From AC-37 sp036389295 (GTDB lineage: Bacteria > Actinomycetota > Thermoleophilia > Solirubrobacterales > Thermoleophilaceae), in the NCBI GenBank assembly GCA_036389295.1, contig DASVQB010000039.1, forward strand, positions 22,797 to 86,796: a stretch of 64,000 nt of DNA, in the 5' to 3' direction. Positions 50,390 through 58,854 of this stretch are shown in pieces. Made by a program: the position numbers and the translations under genes. Every line of letters starts with the position of its first letter. Position 1 is the stretch's first letter. The notes beneath the pieces were generated by a model, which did not search any database, was not told where the DNA came from, and saw only the letters and a list, made by a program, of their open reading frames with translations.

Positions 50390-51381
50390 GCGAGACCCCG
50401 CTCCACGAGCTGCGGACGAGCCGCCTCGTCCCGGCCCCGGTCGAGCGCGCGCTGAACGCGGCGCTGACCCGCGGGCCGGGCTACGAGCCGCTGCCGCTCG
50501 GGACCGCCTTCGACGGGCGCACGGTGTCCGGCTACTACCTCGACTTCCGCGCGAAGACCACGTCGCCGGCCACGAGCGACCCGGCGCGGCTGCTGCCGGC
50601 CGCGCACGTCCAGCTCGCCCTCGGCTGGTGGGAGCGCCACGTCGCCGGCGAGGACGGCGCGCTCGAGCGCTTCCTCGACCTGTGCGCGGGCGTCGAGCGG
50701 CGCGGCGAGCCGGCCGGCGGCGAGCTGCGCTGGCCGATCGGCGCCGCCGTGCCCAAGTACCGGCTCGCCCCGGGCTGGTGCTCGGCGCTCGTCCAGGGCC
50801 AGGCGGCGTCGATGTTCGCCCGCGCCCGGCTCGCGACCGGCGAGGCGCGGTTCGGCGAGCTGGCCGCCGCGGCGGCCGAGCCGCTGCTCGCCGACGGCGG
50901 GAGCGACCTCGTGACGCGCACCGGCTCCGGCCCGATCCTCGAGGAGGCCCCGAGCGAGCCACCGAGCCACGTCCTGAACGGGTGGGTCTTCGCGCTCTGG
51001 GGGCTCTGGGACCTGGGCACCGGCCTCGACCACGGCCGGGCGCGGGCCGCCTTCGACGACGGCGTCCGGTGCCTGCGCGCCCACCTGCCGGCCTACGACA
51101 CCGGCCGCTGGACCCTCTACAGCCTCTACCCGCACGCGCTTCCGGACCTCGCGAAGCCGTTCTACCACCGCCTCCACGCCGACCAGATGACCGCTCTGGC
51201 CCGCCTCGGGGGCGGCTCCGAGCTGGACGAGGCGGCGCGGCGCTGGGCCTCGTACGACCGGCCGGCGAACGTCGCCCTGGCCGTGGCGCAGAAGGCCGCG
51301 TTCGCGCTGGCCGACGGCCGGCGAAGGCGCCGGTGGCGGGGTCGCCAAACCGCCGATTCTTCGTTACGCTCGAAGCGATGA
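50386..51381 (+). CDS. D-glucuronyl C5-epimerase-like protein
   Basis: A 331-residue protein resembling the C-terminal catalytic domain of heparosan/heparan glucuronyl C5-epimerases. HVLNGWVFALWGLWDLG, YSLYPHALPDLAKPFYHRLH and the following DQMTALARL match the conserved alpha/alpha-barrel motifs with their catalytic Tyr residues. Such enzymes invert C5 of glucuronate (to iduronate) in a polymer. No signal peptide is visible, so the substrate would be cytoplasmic and lipid-linked. GTG overlaps the preceding GT4 stop. Family assignment is from motifs; activity is inferred. Confidence 0.72.
   Translation: MSETPLHELRTSRLVPAPVERALNAALTRGPGYEPLPLGTAFDGRTVSGYYLDFRAKTTSPATSDPARLLPAAHVQLALGWWERHVAGEDGALERFLDLCAGVERRGEPAGGELRWPIGAAVPKYRLAPGWCSALVQGQAASMFARARLATGEARFGELAAAAAEPLLADGGSDLVTRTGSGPILEEAPSEPPSHVLNGWVFALWGLWDLGTGLDHGRARAAFDDGVRCLRAHLPAYDTGRWTLYSLYPHALPDLAKPFYHRLHADQMTALARLGGGSELDEAARRWASYDRPANVALAVAQKAAFALADGRRRRRWRGRQTADSSLRSKR
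51365..51370 (+). promoter_or_regulatory. -10 box inside the epimerase gene end
   Basis: TACGCT is seven bases before the ATG at 51378. The Tat-exported protein can therefore be made from its own leaderless mRNA in addition to read-through from the epimerase. Confidence 0.45.
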
Positions 51382-52628
51382 GCACGGACGCGAGTCGTGG
51401 CCCGACCCTGACCCCTGCGCCGGACGCCGCCGGCGGCGGCGCCTCCCCCAGGCGGTCCTTCGTGAGGCGCGCCGGCCTCGCCGCCCTCGGCGTGAGCGCA
51501 GCCGCGCCGGTCGTGGGCGCCGCCAGCGCGGGCGCGGCCGGCACCAGCCCGGCCTACACCGACTCGCCGAACACGTTCACCGAGGACCAGACGGTCGCGG
51601 CGCGGCTCGGGGTCGGCCGCTCGCCGCTCTACCCGCTCCACGTGGTCCGCTCCGACGACGGCGCCGCGGTGAACGTCGACGCCTCGCACCAGGCGTTCGT
51701 CGGCCGGCACACGGTCGACCACGGCGGCGCCACGTTCGACCTCGTGGACCTGTTCCACAAGTCGGCCGGCGACGCGCTGTTCGTGGCGCACATGGGCGGG
51801 CGCCCGCCGGGCTTCACCGACCAGACGGGCGGCAACGCCGGCCTGAACGTGCTGGTCCCGTACTACCTCGACGCCCCGGGCGACGGCCGCAGCGGCGGGA
51901 CCGTGCCGAACGACCGCACCGGCATGCGCGGCCTGAAGATCCAGACCATGCCGACGAACTCCGACGTGGTGGCGATCGACGTCCTGCACTGGGGCAACTC
52001 CTACTCCGCCTACTTCGGGATCCAGCCGAACGCGCGCGGCGAGCCCCAGGGCACCGGCGGCGGCCTGCTGGTCGACGACTGGTCGACGGCGTCGTCGATC
52101 AAGATCGGCAAGTACGCGGCGCCGCGTGCCGGCGAGGCGGCGATCAACGTGCTCGGCTCGGGCGGCTCGGCCGCGCCGTTCCAGGCCCTCCGCGTGACCG
52201 ACGGAAGCGCCGTCCGCGCGTCGCTGCGGACCGACGGGACGCTCGCGCTCGGCACCGGCAGCCCGTTCGCGGTCCGGCTCCAGGCCGAGATGCCCGCGAG
52301 CGGCGTGGCCCGCAACCTGGCGCTCTCGAACTCCCAGGGGACCGGCGCCCAGCTCGAGTTCGACGACGCCAACGCCCGCTACGCCACGATCACCTCTACC
52401 TTCGACTCGACGTCCCAGCCCCGCAACGGCTCGCTGAGCCTGTCGGTGGTCGCGGGGAACTCGATGACCGAGCGGCTGAAGCTGAACGCGACCGGCATCG
52501 GCTTCTTCGGCGCGACGCCGGTGGCGAGGCCGGCGGTCTCGGGCTCGCGCAAGGGCAACGACGCGCTCGCGAGCCTCCTGACGGCCCTCGCCAGGCTCGG
52601 GCTCGTGTCAGACTCCACCACCGGATGA
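51378..52628 (+). CDS. Tat-exported protein with phage-tail-fibre-like C-terminus
   Basis: A 416-residue protein. SPRRSFVRRAGLAALGVSAA is a twin-arginine signal followed by an Ala-rich cleavage region near residue 53. The exported part is Gly/Asp/Ser-rich and strand-rich, with no enzyme motif seen. The C-terminus GIGFFGATPVARPAV followed by DALASLLTALARLGLVSD is the kind of trimeric tail end found on phage tail fibres. It likely forms an elongated surface or secreted trimer. ATG overlaps the epimerase stop (ATGA). No other phage gene is near. Function unknown; a glycan-binding or adhesive role is speculation. Confidence 0.7.
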   Translation: MSTDASRGPTLTPAPDAAGGGASPRRSFVRRAGLAALGVSAAAPVVGAASAGAAGTSPAYTDSPNTFTEDQTVAARLGVGRSPLYPLHVVRSDDGAAVNVDASHQAFVGRHTVDHGGATFDLVDLFHKSAGDALFVAHMGGRPPGFTDQTGGNAGLNVLVPYYLDAPGDGRSGGTVPNDRTGMRGLKIQTMPTNSDVVAIDVLHWGNSYSAYFGIQPNARGEPQGTGGGLLVDDWSTASSIKIGKYAAPRAGEAAINVLGSGGSAAPFQALRVTDGSAVRASLRTDGTLALGTGSPFAVRLQAEMPASGVARNLALSNSQGTGAQLEFDDANARYATITSTFDSTSQPRNGSLSLSVVAGNSMTERLKLNATGIGFFGATPVARPAVSGSRKGNDALASLLTALARLGLVSDSTTG

Positions 52629-52900
52629 GCGCTCCGGACCGGGCCGAGGACCGCGAGGGCGCCGCGGCCGAGGCGCCCGCGGCGGCCGAGCAGGACGGCC
52701 CGACCGGGGCCGCGGCGGGCGAGGCCGCCCCCGCCGCGTACGCGATCCCCCACGCGCTGGCCCAGGCCACGCTCGACTACCTCGCCTCGCGGCCGTACCG
52801 CGAGGTGTTCGCGCTCGTCCGCGGGTTCGAGTCGCTCGAGCCGCTGGCGGACGAGGCGCCGTCGCCGGCGACGCCGAGGCTGCCGCCGACCTCGGGCTAG
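52625..52900 (+). CDS. 91-residue partner of the tail-fibre-like protein
   Basis: The first 38 residues are Ala/Glu-rich and disordered, then an amphipathic helical block AIPHALAQATLDYLASRPYR and EVFALVRGFESLEPL. No signal peptide. ATG overlaps the preceding stop (ATGA), so it is made with the Tat protein. I do not recognise a named family; it might be a chaperone or assembly factor for its neighbour. Its end overlaps the convergent asparagine synthase by four bases. Confidence 0.5.
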   Translation: MSAPDRAEDREGAAAEAPAAAEQDGPTGAAAGEAAPAAYAIPHALAQATLDYLASRPYREVFALVRGFESLEPLADEAPSPATPRLPPTSG

Positions 52901-54795
52901 GCGGCCGCGACCGGCGCCGGCCGGCCGCTCCCGCCGGGCGCGGGCCCGCCCGTCCCGAACTCGCGGTACCAGAGCCCGAGGCTCAGCAGGCAGAACAGGT
53001 GCCGGGTCTGGTCGGCGCGCCCGGAGGCGTGCGCCTCGATCAGCCGCCGCGTCTCGCGCTCGTCGAACAGCTCCCGCGCCAGCTCGCCCTCGCCGAGCAG
53101 CACCTCCTCGAGGAGGGGCCGCAGCTCGGCTCGCAGCCAGGCGGACATCGGCGTGGCCCAGCCGCGCTCCTTGCGGTAGACGACCTCGCGCGGCAGCCAC
53201 CTCAGCATCGCCCGCTTGTGGAGCGACTTGCGCGAGAGCCCGCGGACCTTCTGCGAGCTGTGCATCGTCTCCACCAGCGCGACGAGGTCCTGGTCGAGGA
53301 ACGGGACCCGCAGCTCGACCGAGGCGGCCATCGTCATCTTGTCGGCGATCAGAAGCAGCTCGTGCGGTAGCCAGAAGCGCGTGTCCACGTAGAGCATCTG
53401 CGCCAGCGGCTCGAGGTGGGCGACCTCGCGCCGGAGCGCCTCGACCTCGCCGGCCGGGCGGCTCCCGTTCCGCCGCTCGCGCAGCGCGGGCGCGTACAGC
53501 CGGTCCTTGTCCTCGTCCGAGAGGACCCGGTAGGTGGCCATCAGGAGATCGAGGTCGCTCGACTGCATGGCCCCCACGCCGCGGCGGACCCGCTCGCCGG
53601 GGAGCCGGCCGACCAGCGGCCCGGCGGCCGCGGCCAGCGGCCCGAGGGGCCGGGCGACCTGCGAGATCTTCGTGCCGAGGTGGCGCCAGTAGCCGCCCAG
53701 CGGCTCGTCGGCGCCCTGGCCCGAGAGCGCCACCGGCGCGTGCGGGCGGATCAGCTCGGCCACGAAGTTGACGGCCAGCGCGCTGGTCGACCCGACGGGC
53801 TCCTCCAGCAGGCGCAGGGAGTCCGGGATGCGCGCCAGGTACTCGCCCGGGCCGACGATCGCGGACTCGTGATCGGTCCCGAACCGGCGCGCGGTCGCCT
53901 CGGCGAGCGCGGTCTCGTCGGCGTCGCCGCCCTCGCCGAACCCGACCGTGAACGTGTGCACCCGCGACGAGTGCTCGGCCATGACCGCGGCGATCGCGCC
54001 CGAGTCGACGCCCCCGCTCAGCATCAGCGCGATCGGCCGGTCGCTCATCATCTGGCGCACCACCGCCCGCTCGAAGGCCTCCCGGTACTCCTCCACGAGA
54101 TGGCGGCGGTCGCGGCGTCGGTTGGTCATCTCGCCGCGCCAGTAGACGCGCTCCCGCGCGCCGTCCGGCCCCACGGAGAGGACGCTCGCCGGCGGGAGCT
54201 TCCGGACGTCCGCCAGCAGGGTGCTCGGGGCGGGCGTGAACCGGAACGTCAGGAAGTGGTCGATCGCCTGGTGGTCGAGCTCGCGCGAGACGCGGCCGTC
54301 GGCGAGCAGCGCCCGCAGCTCCGAGGCGAACGCGACGCCCGCGCCCCGGCGGCTGTAGTAGAGCGGCTTGACGCCGAACTTGTCGCGGGCCAGGTGCAGC
54401 GTCCGCGTCCGGCGGTCCCAGAGCGCCACGGCGAAGATCCCGTTCAGCCGGTCGACGAAGCGGTCGCCCAGCTCCTCGTAGAGGTGCGGCAGCACCTCGC
54501 CGTCGCTGCCCGAGTCGAAGCGGTGGCCGCGACCCTCGAGCCAGCGGCGGACCTCGCGGTGGTCGTACAGCTCGCCGTTGAAGACCGCCACCACGTCGCG
54601 CGACTCGTTGTAGAGCGGCTGGTGGCCGTGGGCCGGGTCGATGATCGCCAGCCGCCGCATCCCGAGCCCCACGTCCTCCTCGACGTGAGCGCCCTCGCCG
54701 TCCGGGCCGCGGTGGACGAGCTGCGCGGCCATCGCCCGCACGACCTCCTCGTCGACCCGCTCGCCCGGCGAGTGGAGCCCGGCTATCCCGCACAC
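52897..54795 (-). CDS. asnB: Glutamine-hydrolysing asparagine synthase (second copy)
   Basis: A 632-residue class II amidotransferase. A GTG start puts Cys at position 2 (MCGIAGLHS). Glutaminase motifs QLVHRGPDGEG and FNGELYDHREV are intact, and ALMLSGGVDSGAIAAVMAEH is the synthase PP-loop. It is only moderately similar to the 46175 copy, so not a recent duplicate. The start overlaps the upstream GT4 stop by 13 bases. An amidating role on uronic acid sugars is suggested by context. Confidence 0.9.
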   Translation of the reverse strand: MCGIAGLHSPGERVDEEVVRAMAAQLVHRGPDGEGAHVEEDVGLGMRRLAIIDPAHGHQPLYNESRDVVAVFNGELYDHREVRRWLEGRGHRFDSGSDGEVLPHLYEELGDRFVDRLNGIFAVALWDRRTRTLHLARDKFGVKPLYYSRRGAGVAFASELRALLADGRVSRELDHQAIDHFLTFRFTPAPSTLLADVRKLPPASVLSVGPDGARERVYWRGEMTNRRRDRRHLVEEYREAFERAVVRQMMSDRPIALMLSGGVDSGAIAAVMAEHSSRVHTFTVGFGEGGDADETALAEATARRFGTDHESAIVGPGEYLARIPDSLRLLEEPVGSTSALAVNFVAELIRPHAPVALSGQGADEPLGGYWRHLGTKISQVARPLGPLAAAAGPLVGRLPGERVRRGVGAMQSSDLDLLMATYRVLSDEDKDRLYAPALRERRNGSRPAGEVEALRREVAHLEPLAQMLYVDTRFWLPHELLLIADKMTMAASVELRVPFLDQDLVALVETMHSSQKVRGLSRKSLHKRAMLRWLPREVVYRKERGWATPMSAWLRAELRPLLEEVLLGEGELARELFDERETRRLIEAHASGRADQTRHLFCLLSLGLWYREFGTGGPAPGGSGRPAPVAAA

Positions 54796-56039
54796 GGCGG
54801 GCCTCCGTCGAGCAGCCGCACGTAGCGGTCGGCGTTCTGCCGCCAGGAGTACTCCCGCGCGCGCTCGCGCGCTCGCGCCGCCTTCTCCCGCGCGGCCTCC
54901 GGGTTCGAGGCGATCCAGGCGATCGCCTCCGCCAGCGAGTCGGCGTCGTCCGGCTCGAAGAACGTGACCTCGTCGTCCGAGAAGTGGGCCGCCAGCGTGT
55001 CGAGCCGCGCCACGGCGGCCGGCACCCCCAGCGCCACGTACTCGAACAGCTTCGAGGACAGCGCGAAGCGGTTGAGCGTCGAGGCGCGGTTCGGCACGAC
55101 GCCGCAGCCGGCGGCGGCCACCCGGCGGAGCGTCTCCTCGATCGGCGCGTAGGCGCCGGAGAACCAGACCCGGTCGTCCACCCGAAGCTCGGCGGCGCGC
55201 GCCCGGGCGGCGTCCAGGGCGTCCCCGTCCCCCAGCACGACGCCGCGCAGTCCCGGCACGCGCTCGGACGCGCGCGCGATCGCGTCGACCAGCAGGTCCA
55301 CGCCGTACCAGTGGGTGATCGTGCCGTGGTAGGCGGCCACGAAGCCCTGCTCGGCCGGCCGCTCGCCGTCGCGGTCCACCGCCTGGCGCACGCGCTCGAT
55401 CAGCCGCTCGTCGGCGGAGTTCATGACGACCGTCACCTTGTCGGGGTCGACGCCGTCGGCCACCAGCTCGCGCCGGTACGGCTCGTGGACGGTGATCACC
55501 CGGTCGGCGACGGCGCAGGCGGCCCGCTCGATCGCCCGCAGCGCGCCCACGACCGCCCGCATCGCCGGGCCGGGGCGGAAGCGCGCCTCGTACATGTGAG
55601 GCGAGAGGTCGTGCACGTCGAGCAGGACCGTCGCCCCGCGGAGCCTGAGCGGCAGGGCGGCGACGGCCAGGAAGTCCGGCGGCGTGTGGACGTGCACGAC
55701 CGCGGGCGCCCGCCGCCGGGCCCCGAGCGCGACCGTGGCGAGGGCAGCGAACCAGACGTACTCGAGCAGGGTCAGGGCGAACCCGACGCCGCGCCTGTGG
55801 CGCACCGGCAGCCGCCGCACCCGTATCCCGTCGACCACCTCGCGGCGCGGCTCGCCCGGCTCGCGCAGGCAGACGACCTCCACGTCGCGGCCCGCGTCGC
55901 GAGCGGCCTTGGCCTCCCGCTCCACGCGCGGCTCCCCGACCGGGTAGCGGGCGTGCACGAGCATCGTGAGCGAGCCGGGACGGCCCGCCGCGCGCGTGCG
56001 GGCAGGGGCCAGATCGGTGCTTGGGGCAGGGAGCGTCAT
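54783..56039 (-). CDS. Family 4 glycosyltransferase
   Basis: A 418-residue GT-B enzyme. MLVHARYPVGEPRVEREAKA is the usual opening of this subgroup. VVHVHTPPDFLAVAALPLRL and LLDVHDLSPHMYEARF are acceptor-side elements, FVAAYHGTITHWYGVDLLVD starts the donor domain, and SSKLFEYVALGVPAAVARLD contains the donor-binding E. The ATG at 56039 is chosen; 56156 would reach further into the regulatory region, and ATG 55964 is a shorter alternative. TACCGT lies just upstream. It precedes the second asparagine synthase. Confidence 0.84.
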   Translation of the reverse strand: MTLPAPSTDLAPARTRAAGRPGSLTMLVHARYPVGEPRVEREAKAARDAGRDVEVVCLREPGEPRREVVDGIRVRRLPVRHRRGVGFALTLLEYVWFAALATVALGARRRAPAVVHVHTPPDFLAVAALPLRLRGATVLLDVHDLSPHMYEARFRPGPAMRAVVGALRAIERAACAVADRVITVHEPYRRELVADGVDPDKVTVVMNSADERLIERVRQAVDRDGERPAEQGFVAAYHGTITHWYGVDLLVDAIARASERVPGLRGVVLGDGDALDAARARAAELRVDDRVWFSGAYAPIEETLRRVAAAGCGVVPNRASTLNRFALSSKLFEYVALGVPAAVARLDTLAAHFSDDEVTFFEPDDADSLAEAIAWIASNPEAAREKAARARERAREYSWRQNADRYVRLLDGGPPCAG

Positions 56040-56149
56040 CCTGACGGTACGAGGGGCCGCGGCCCGCGTGCCGTCGGGGCCGCGCGCTGCGGGGGCGGAG
56101 GCCAGTTTAGGGGCGGCCCGGGCCTTCCCGCCAGCGTCCGGCGGCCATC

Positions 56150-56178
56150 TTGCCAATCCCGAATTTGATGGCTATGGT
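56150..56178 (+). promoter_or_regulatory. Promoter of the tyrosine-kinase gene
   Basis: TTGCCA (56150-56155) and TATGGT (56173-56178) are 17 bases apart, the most canonical vegetative promoter in the window. Transcription would start near 56185, leaving a leader of about 95 bases. Confidence 0.7.
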
Positions 56179-56187
56179 GAATCGAGT

Positions 56188-56202
56188 CCACGCGTCGCGT
56201 GG
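56188..56202. promoter_or_regulatory. Palindrome at the kinase-gene transcription start
   Basis: CCACGCG-T-CGCGTGG is a perfect 7-base inverted repeat around a single base, directly downstream of the predicted start site. A repressor bound here would block initiation. The regulator is unknown. Confidence 0.45.
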
Positions 56203-56279
56203 GCTGTGACAGGGGCATCGGCTGGGCCCGCGCAGCACGACCCCGACCGCCCGGCCCCTGGCATGGAAGCGAACGGACC

Positions 56280-58064
56280 GTGACGACCCATCAACGTGAC
56301 GAGCAGGGCGGCGCACTTGCGCTGCTGCACATCCTGAGGCGCCGGATCGGCGTCGTGCTCGCCTGCGCCCTGCTCCTCCCGGGCGCGGCGCTCGCCTTCT
56401 CGCTCGCCCAGGAGAAGCAGTACTCCGCGTCGTCCTCGCTGCTCTTCCGCGACCCCCAGTTCGACCAGAAGCTGTTCGGCTCGACCGTGTTCGAGCCGAT
56501 CCGCGACCCGGCCCGCGAGGCCGAGACCAACGTGAAGCTGGTCTCGCTCGACGTGGTGGCCGACCGCACGGCGCGGGCGCTGACCGGACGGCGGCTCACG
56601 AAGGGCGACGTCCAGAGCAAGGTCACCGTCCAGCCCGAGGGCAAGTCGGACGTGGTGTCGATCACGGCGACGGACCACGACCCGCGGTTCGCGGCGCGGC
56701 TGTCGAACCTGTTCGCCGAGCAGTACATCGCCTTCAGGCGCGACGCCGACCGCTCCAAGATCTACTCCGCGCAGCAGCTCATCGAGCGCCAGATCGGCCG
56801 CCTGCCCGAGCCCCAGCGGACCGGCGAGCGCGGCCGCTCGCTGCGCGAGCGCGCCGAGCAGCTCCAGATCCTCGCCTCGCTCCAGACCGGCAACGCCGAG
56901 CTCGTGCAGACCGCCAGCCCGCCCACGGCCGCCTCCTCGCCGAACCCGGTGCGCAACACGGTCCTAGGCCTCGGCCTCGGCGTCCTCCTCGGCCTCGGCC
57001 TCGCGATCCTCCTCGAGCGGCTCGACCGCCGCCTGAAGGACCCGAAGGAGATCGCCGACGCCTTCGACCGGCCGATCCTGGGCGCGATCCCCGAGAGCCG
57101 CGCGATCGCCACCGCCGACCAGGACGCGAAGCGCCTCGCCCCGGGCGAGGCCGAGGCGTTCCGGATGCTCCGCGCCAACCTGCGCTACTTCAACGTCGAC
57201 AGCGAGGTCAGGTCGGTCCTGATCACCTCCTCGTCGCCCGGCGACGGCAAGTCGACGGTCGCGATGCACCTCGCCTCCGCCGGCGCGGCCGCCGGCTCGC
57301 GCGTCGCGCTGATCGAGGCCGACCTGCGCCATCCGACGCTCGCGCGGCGGGTCGGCCTGCCGCCCGAGCGCGGCCTCAGCCAGCTCCTCGCCGGCGAGAT
57401 CGGCACGCTGCGGGACGCGGCCCACTCGGTGCCGGTGGCGGGCCGCCGCCGCGGCGACCCCGACTTCCGGACGATGGACGTGGTCGTCTCCGGCCCGATC
57501 CCGCCGAACCCGACCGACCTGATCGAGTCGGAGCGGATGCACGAGGTCATGCAGGAGGCCTCGCGCGAGTACGACCTCGTGGTCGTCGACACGCCGCCGA
57601 CCTCGGTCGTCTCGGACGCCATCCCGCTCGTGAAGCAGGTCAGCGGCGTGATCGTGGTCTGCCGCCTCGCCAAGACCACCCGCGAGTCGGCCTACCACCT
57701 CCGCAACCAGCTCGCGAACCTCGAGGCGAACACGCTCGGCGTGGTCATCAACTCGGCCGGCCGCGGCCGCGGCTACCACCACTACGGCTACGGGTACGGG
57801 TACGGCCCGATCGACGAGAAGCGCAAGAAGGGCGACGACACCTCGGTGCTCCCGCCGCCGACCCCGGTCACCGAGGCGCAGAACGGCCACTCGGACCGCG
57901 ACGTGGAGATCCCCGCGCCCGCGGAGGCGGGCGCGAGCGGCGCGCGCGCCGAGGCGAACGGCCCGCCGCCGGCCCGCCCTCAGCGACCGCCGCGCCCGGT
58001 CCCGCCGGCCCCCCGCCGCCGCGGCGGCATCCTCGGCGGCATCCTCGGCGGCCGCCGGGACTGA
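56280..58064 (+). CDS. Polysaccharide-biosynthesis tyrosine autokinase (Wzz-BY kinase)
   Basis: A 594-residue fused chain-length/kinase protein. A Wzz domain with two membrane helices (about 22-44 and 222-244) flanks an outside coiled segment. The cytoplasmic kinase has the Walker A SSSPGDGKST (about 317), Walker A' VALIEADLRHP and Walker B LVVVDTPPTS. The tail carries a tyrosine cluster YHHYGYGYGYG (about 499) for autophosphorylation, then a Pro-rich end. It controls chain length and export through phosphorylation cycles. GTG start at 56280 after GGAAGCG. A PHP phosphatase is encoded convergently. Confidence 0.92.
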   Translation: MTTHQRDEQGGALALLHILRRRIGVVLACALLLPGAALAFSLAQEKQYSASSSLLFRDPQFDQKLFGSTVFEPIRDPAREAETNVKLVSLDVVADRTARALTGRRLTKGDVQSKVTVQPEGKSDVVSITATDHDPRFAARLSNLFAEQYIAFRRDADRSKIYSAQQLIERQIGRLPEPQRTGERGRSLRERAEQLQILASLQTGNAELVQTASPPTAASSPNPVRNTVLGLGLGVLLGLGLAILLERLDRRLKDPKEIADAFDRPILGAIPESRAIATADQDAKRLAPGEAEAFRMLRANLRYFNVDSEVRSVLITSSSPGDGKSTVAMHLASAGAAAGSRVALIEADLRHPTLARRVGLPPERGLSQLLAGEIGTLRDAAHSVPVAGRRRGDPDFRTMDVVVSGPIPPNPTDLIESERMHEVMQEASREYDLVVVDTPPTSVVSDAIPLVKQVSGVIVVCRLAKTTRESAYHLRNQLANLEANTLGVVINSAGRGRGYHHYGYGYGYGPIDEKRKKGDDTSVLPPPTPVTEAQNGHSDRDVEIPAPAEAGASGARAEANGPPPARPQRPPRPVPPAPRRRGGILGGILGGRRD

Positions 58065-58077
58065 CGCCTCGGAGGCG

Positions 58078-58854
58078 CTAGCGGCGGACGAGCCGCCGCA
58101 GCGACCGCCGCCGGCGCGGCGGCTCGGGCCGCGGCGGCAGGTCCTCGCCCGCCAGGATCGCCCGCGGCGCCTCGTGCGTGAACCAGGCCGCCTGGACGCG
58201 CAGGCCCGGCAGCTCGTCGCCCAGCGCCGTGAAGCCCGCCAGGAGGTCCGGCGAGCGCCTGACCGGGTCGTGCGCGTCCGACGCCACGTCGTGGACCAGG
58301 CCGCGCCGGAACAGCTCGGACGTGAGGCGGGCGACCGTCCGGCCGAACCGCCCCGCCATCGACCCGGACGTGATCGAGCAGAGCACGCCCCGCTCCACGA
58401 TCGCCTCGAGCCGGTCGACGTCCGCCAGGAACGACGGCGAGCGCTCCGGGTGGGCCAGGACGGGCCGGAAGCCGCGCACCTGGAGCGCGAAGAGGTCGCG
58501 CTCGAGCAGGTCGCTCGCCGCGGTGTAGGGGCTCTCGACCAGCAGGTACGGGCCGCCGCCGAGCGACACGCGGCGGAGCGCGTCCTCGTCCAGCTCGGTC
58601 GACTTCGCCAGCGACAGCTCGCCGCCCTCGACCACGCGCAGCGCGAGGCCCTCTCCCTCGAGCGCCCGGTTCACGGCGGCGGCGCGCGCGGGTATCTCGG
58701 CGAGGTCGAACGGGTGGTCGTCGCGGATGTGGGGGGTCGCGACGATCGTCTCGACGCCGGCGGCCTCCGCGGCCCGCGCCATCGCGAGCGACCCGGCCAG
58801 GTCCGCCGGGCCGTCGTCGAGGCCCGGCAGGACGTGGCAGTGGAGGTCGATCAG
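58078..58854 (-). CDS. CpsB/YwqE-type tyrosine-protein phosphatase (PHP), CTG start
   Basis: A 258-residue PHP-domain phosphatase. Reading from a CTG at 58854 gives (M)IDLHCHVLPGLDDGP, which supplies the HxH metal site of CpsB/YwqE. ATPHIRDDHP, GGELS, LAHPERSP and DVASDAHD give the remaining ligands. The first ATG, at 58782, would delete HxH. The CTG overlaps the upstream TGA as CTGA, parallel to the GTGA and ATGA overlaps elsewhere here. It would dephosphorylate the BY kinase tyrosine tail. Protein identity is strong; the CTG start is inferred from motif and spacing. Confidence 0.82.
   Translation of the reverse strand: MIDLHCHVLPGLDDGPADLAGSLAMARAAEAAGVETIVATPHIRDDHPFDLAEIPARAAAVNRALEGEGLALRVVEGGELSLAKSTELDEDALRRVSLGGGPYLLVESPYTAASDLLERDLFALQVRGFRPVLAHPERSPSFLADVDRLEAIVERGVLCSITSGSMAGRFGRTVARLTSELFRRGLVHDVASDAHDPVRRSPDLLAGFTALGDELPGLRVQAAWFTHEAPRAILAGEDLPPRPEPPRRRRSLRRLVRR

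Noticed and set aside
51378..52900. Prophage remnant suggested by tail-fibre-like C-terminus
   Set aside because: There is no integrase, capsid, terminase or other tail gene, and the protein has a Tat signal and is coupled to a glycan epimerase gene.
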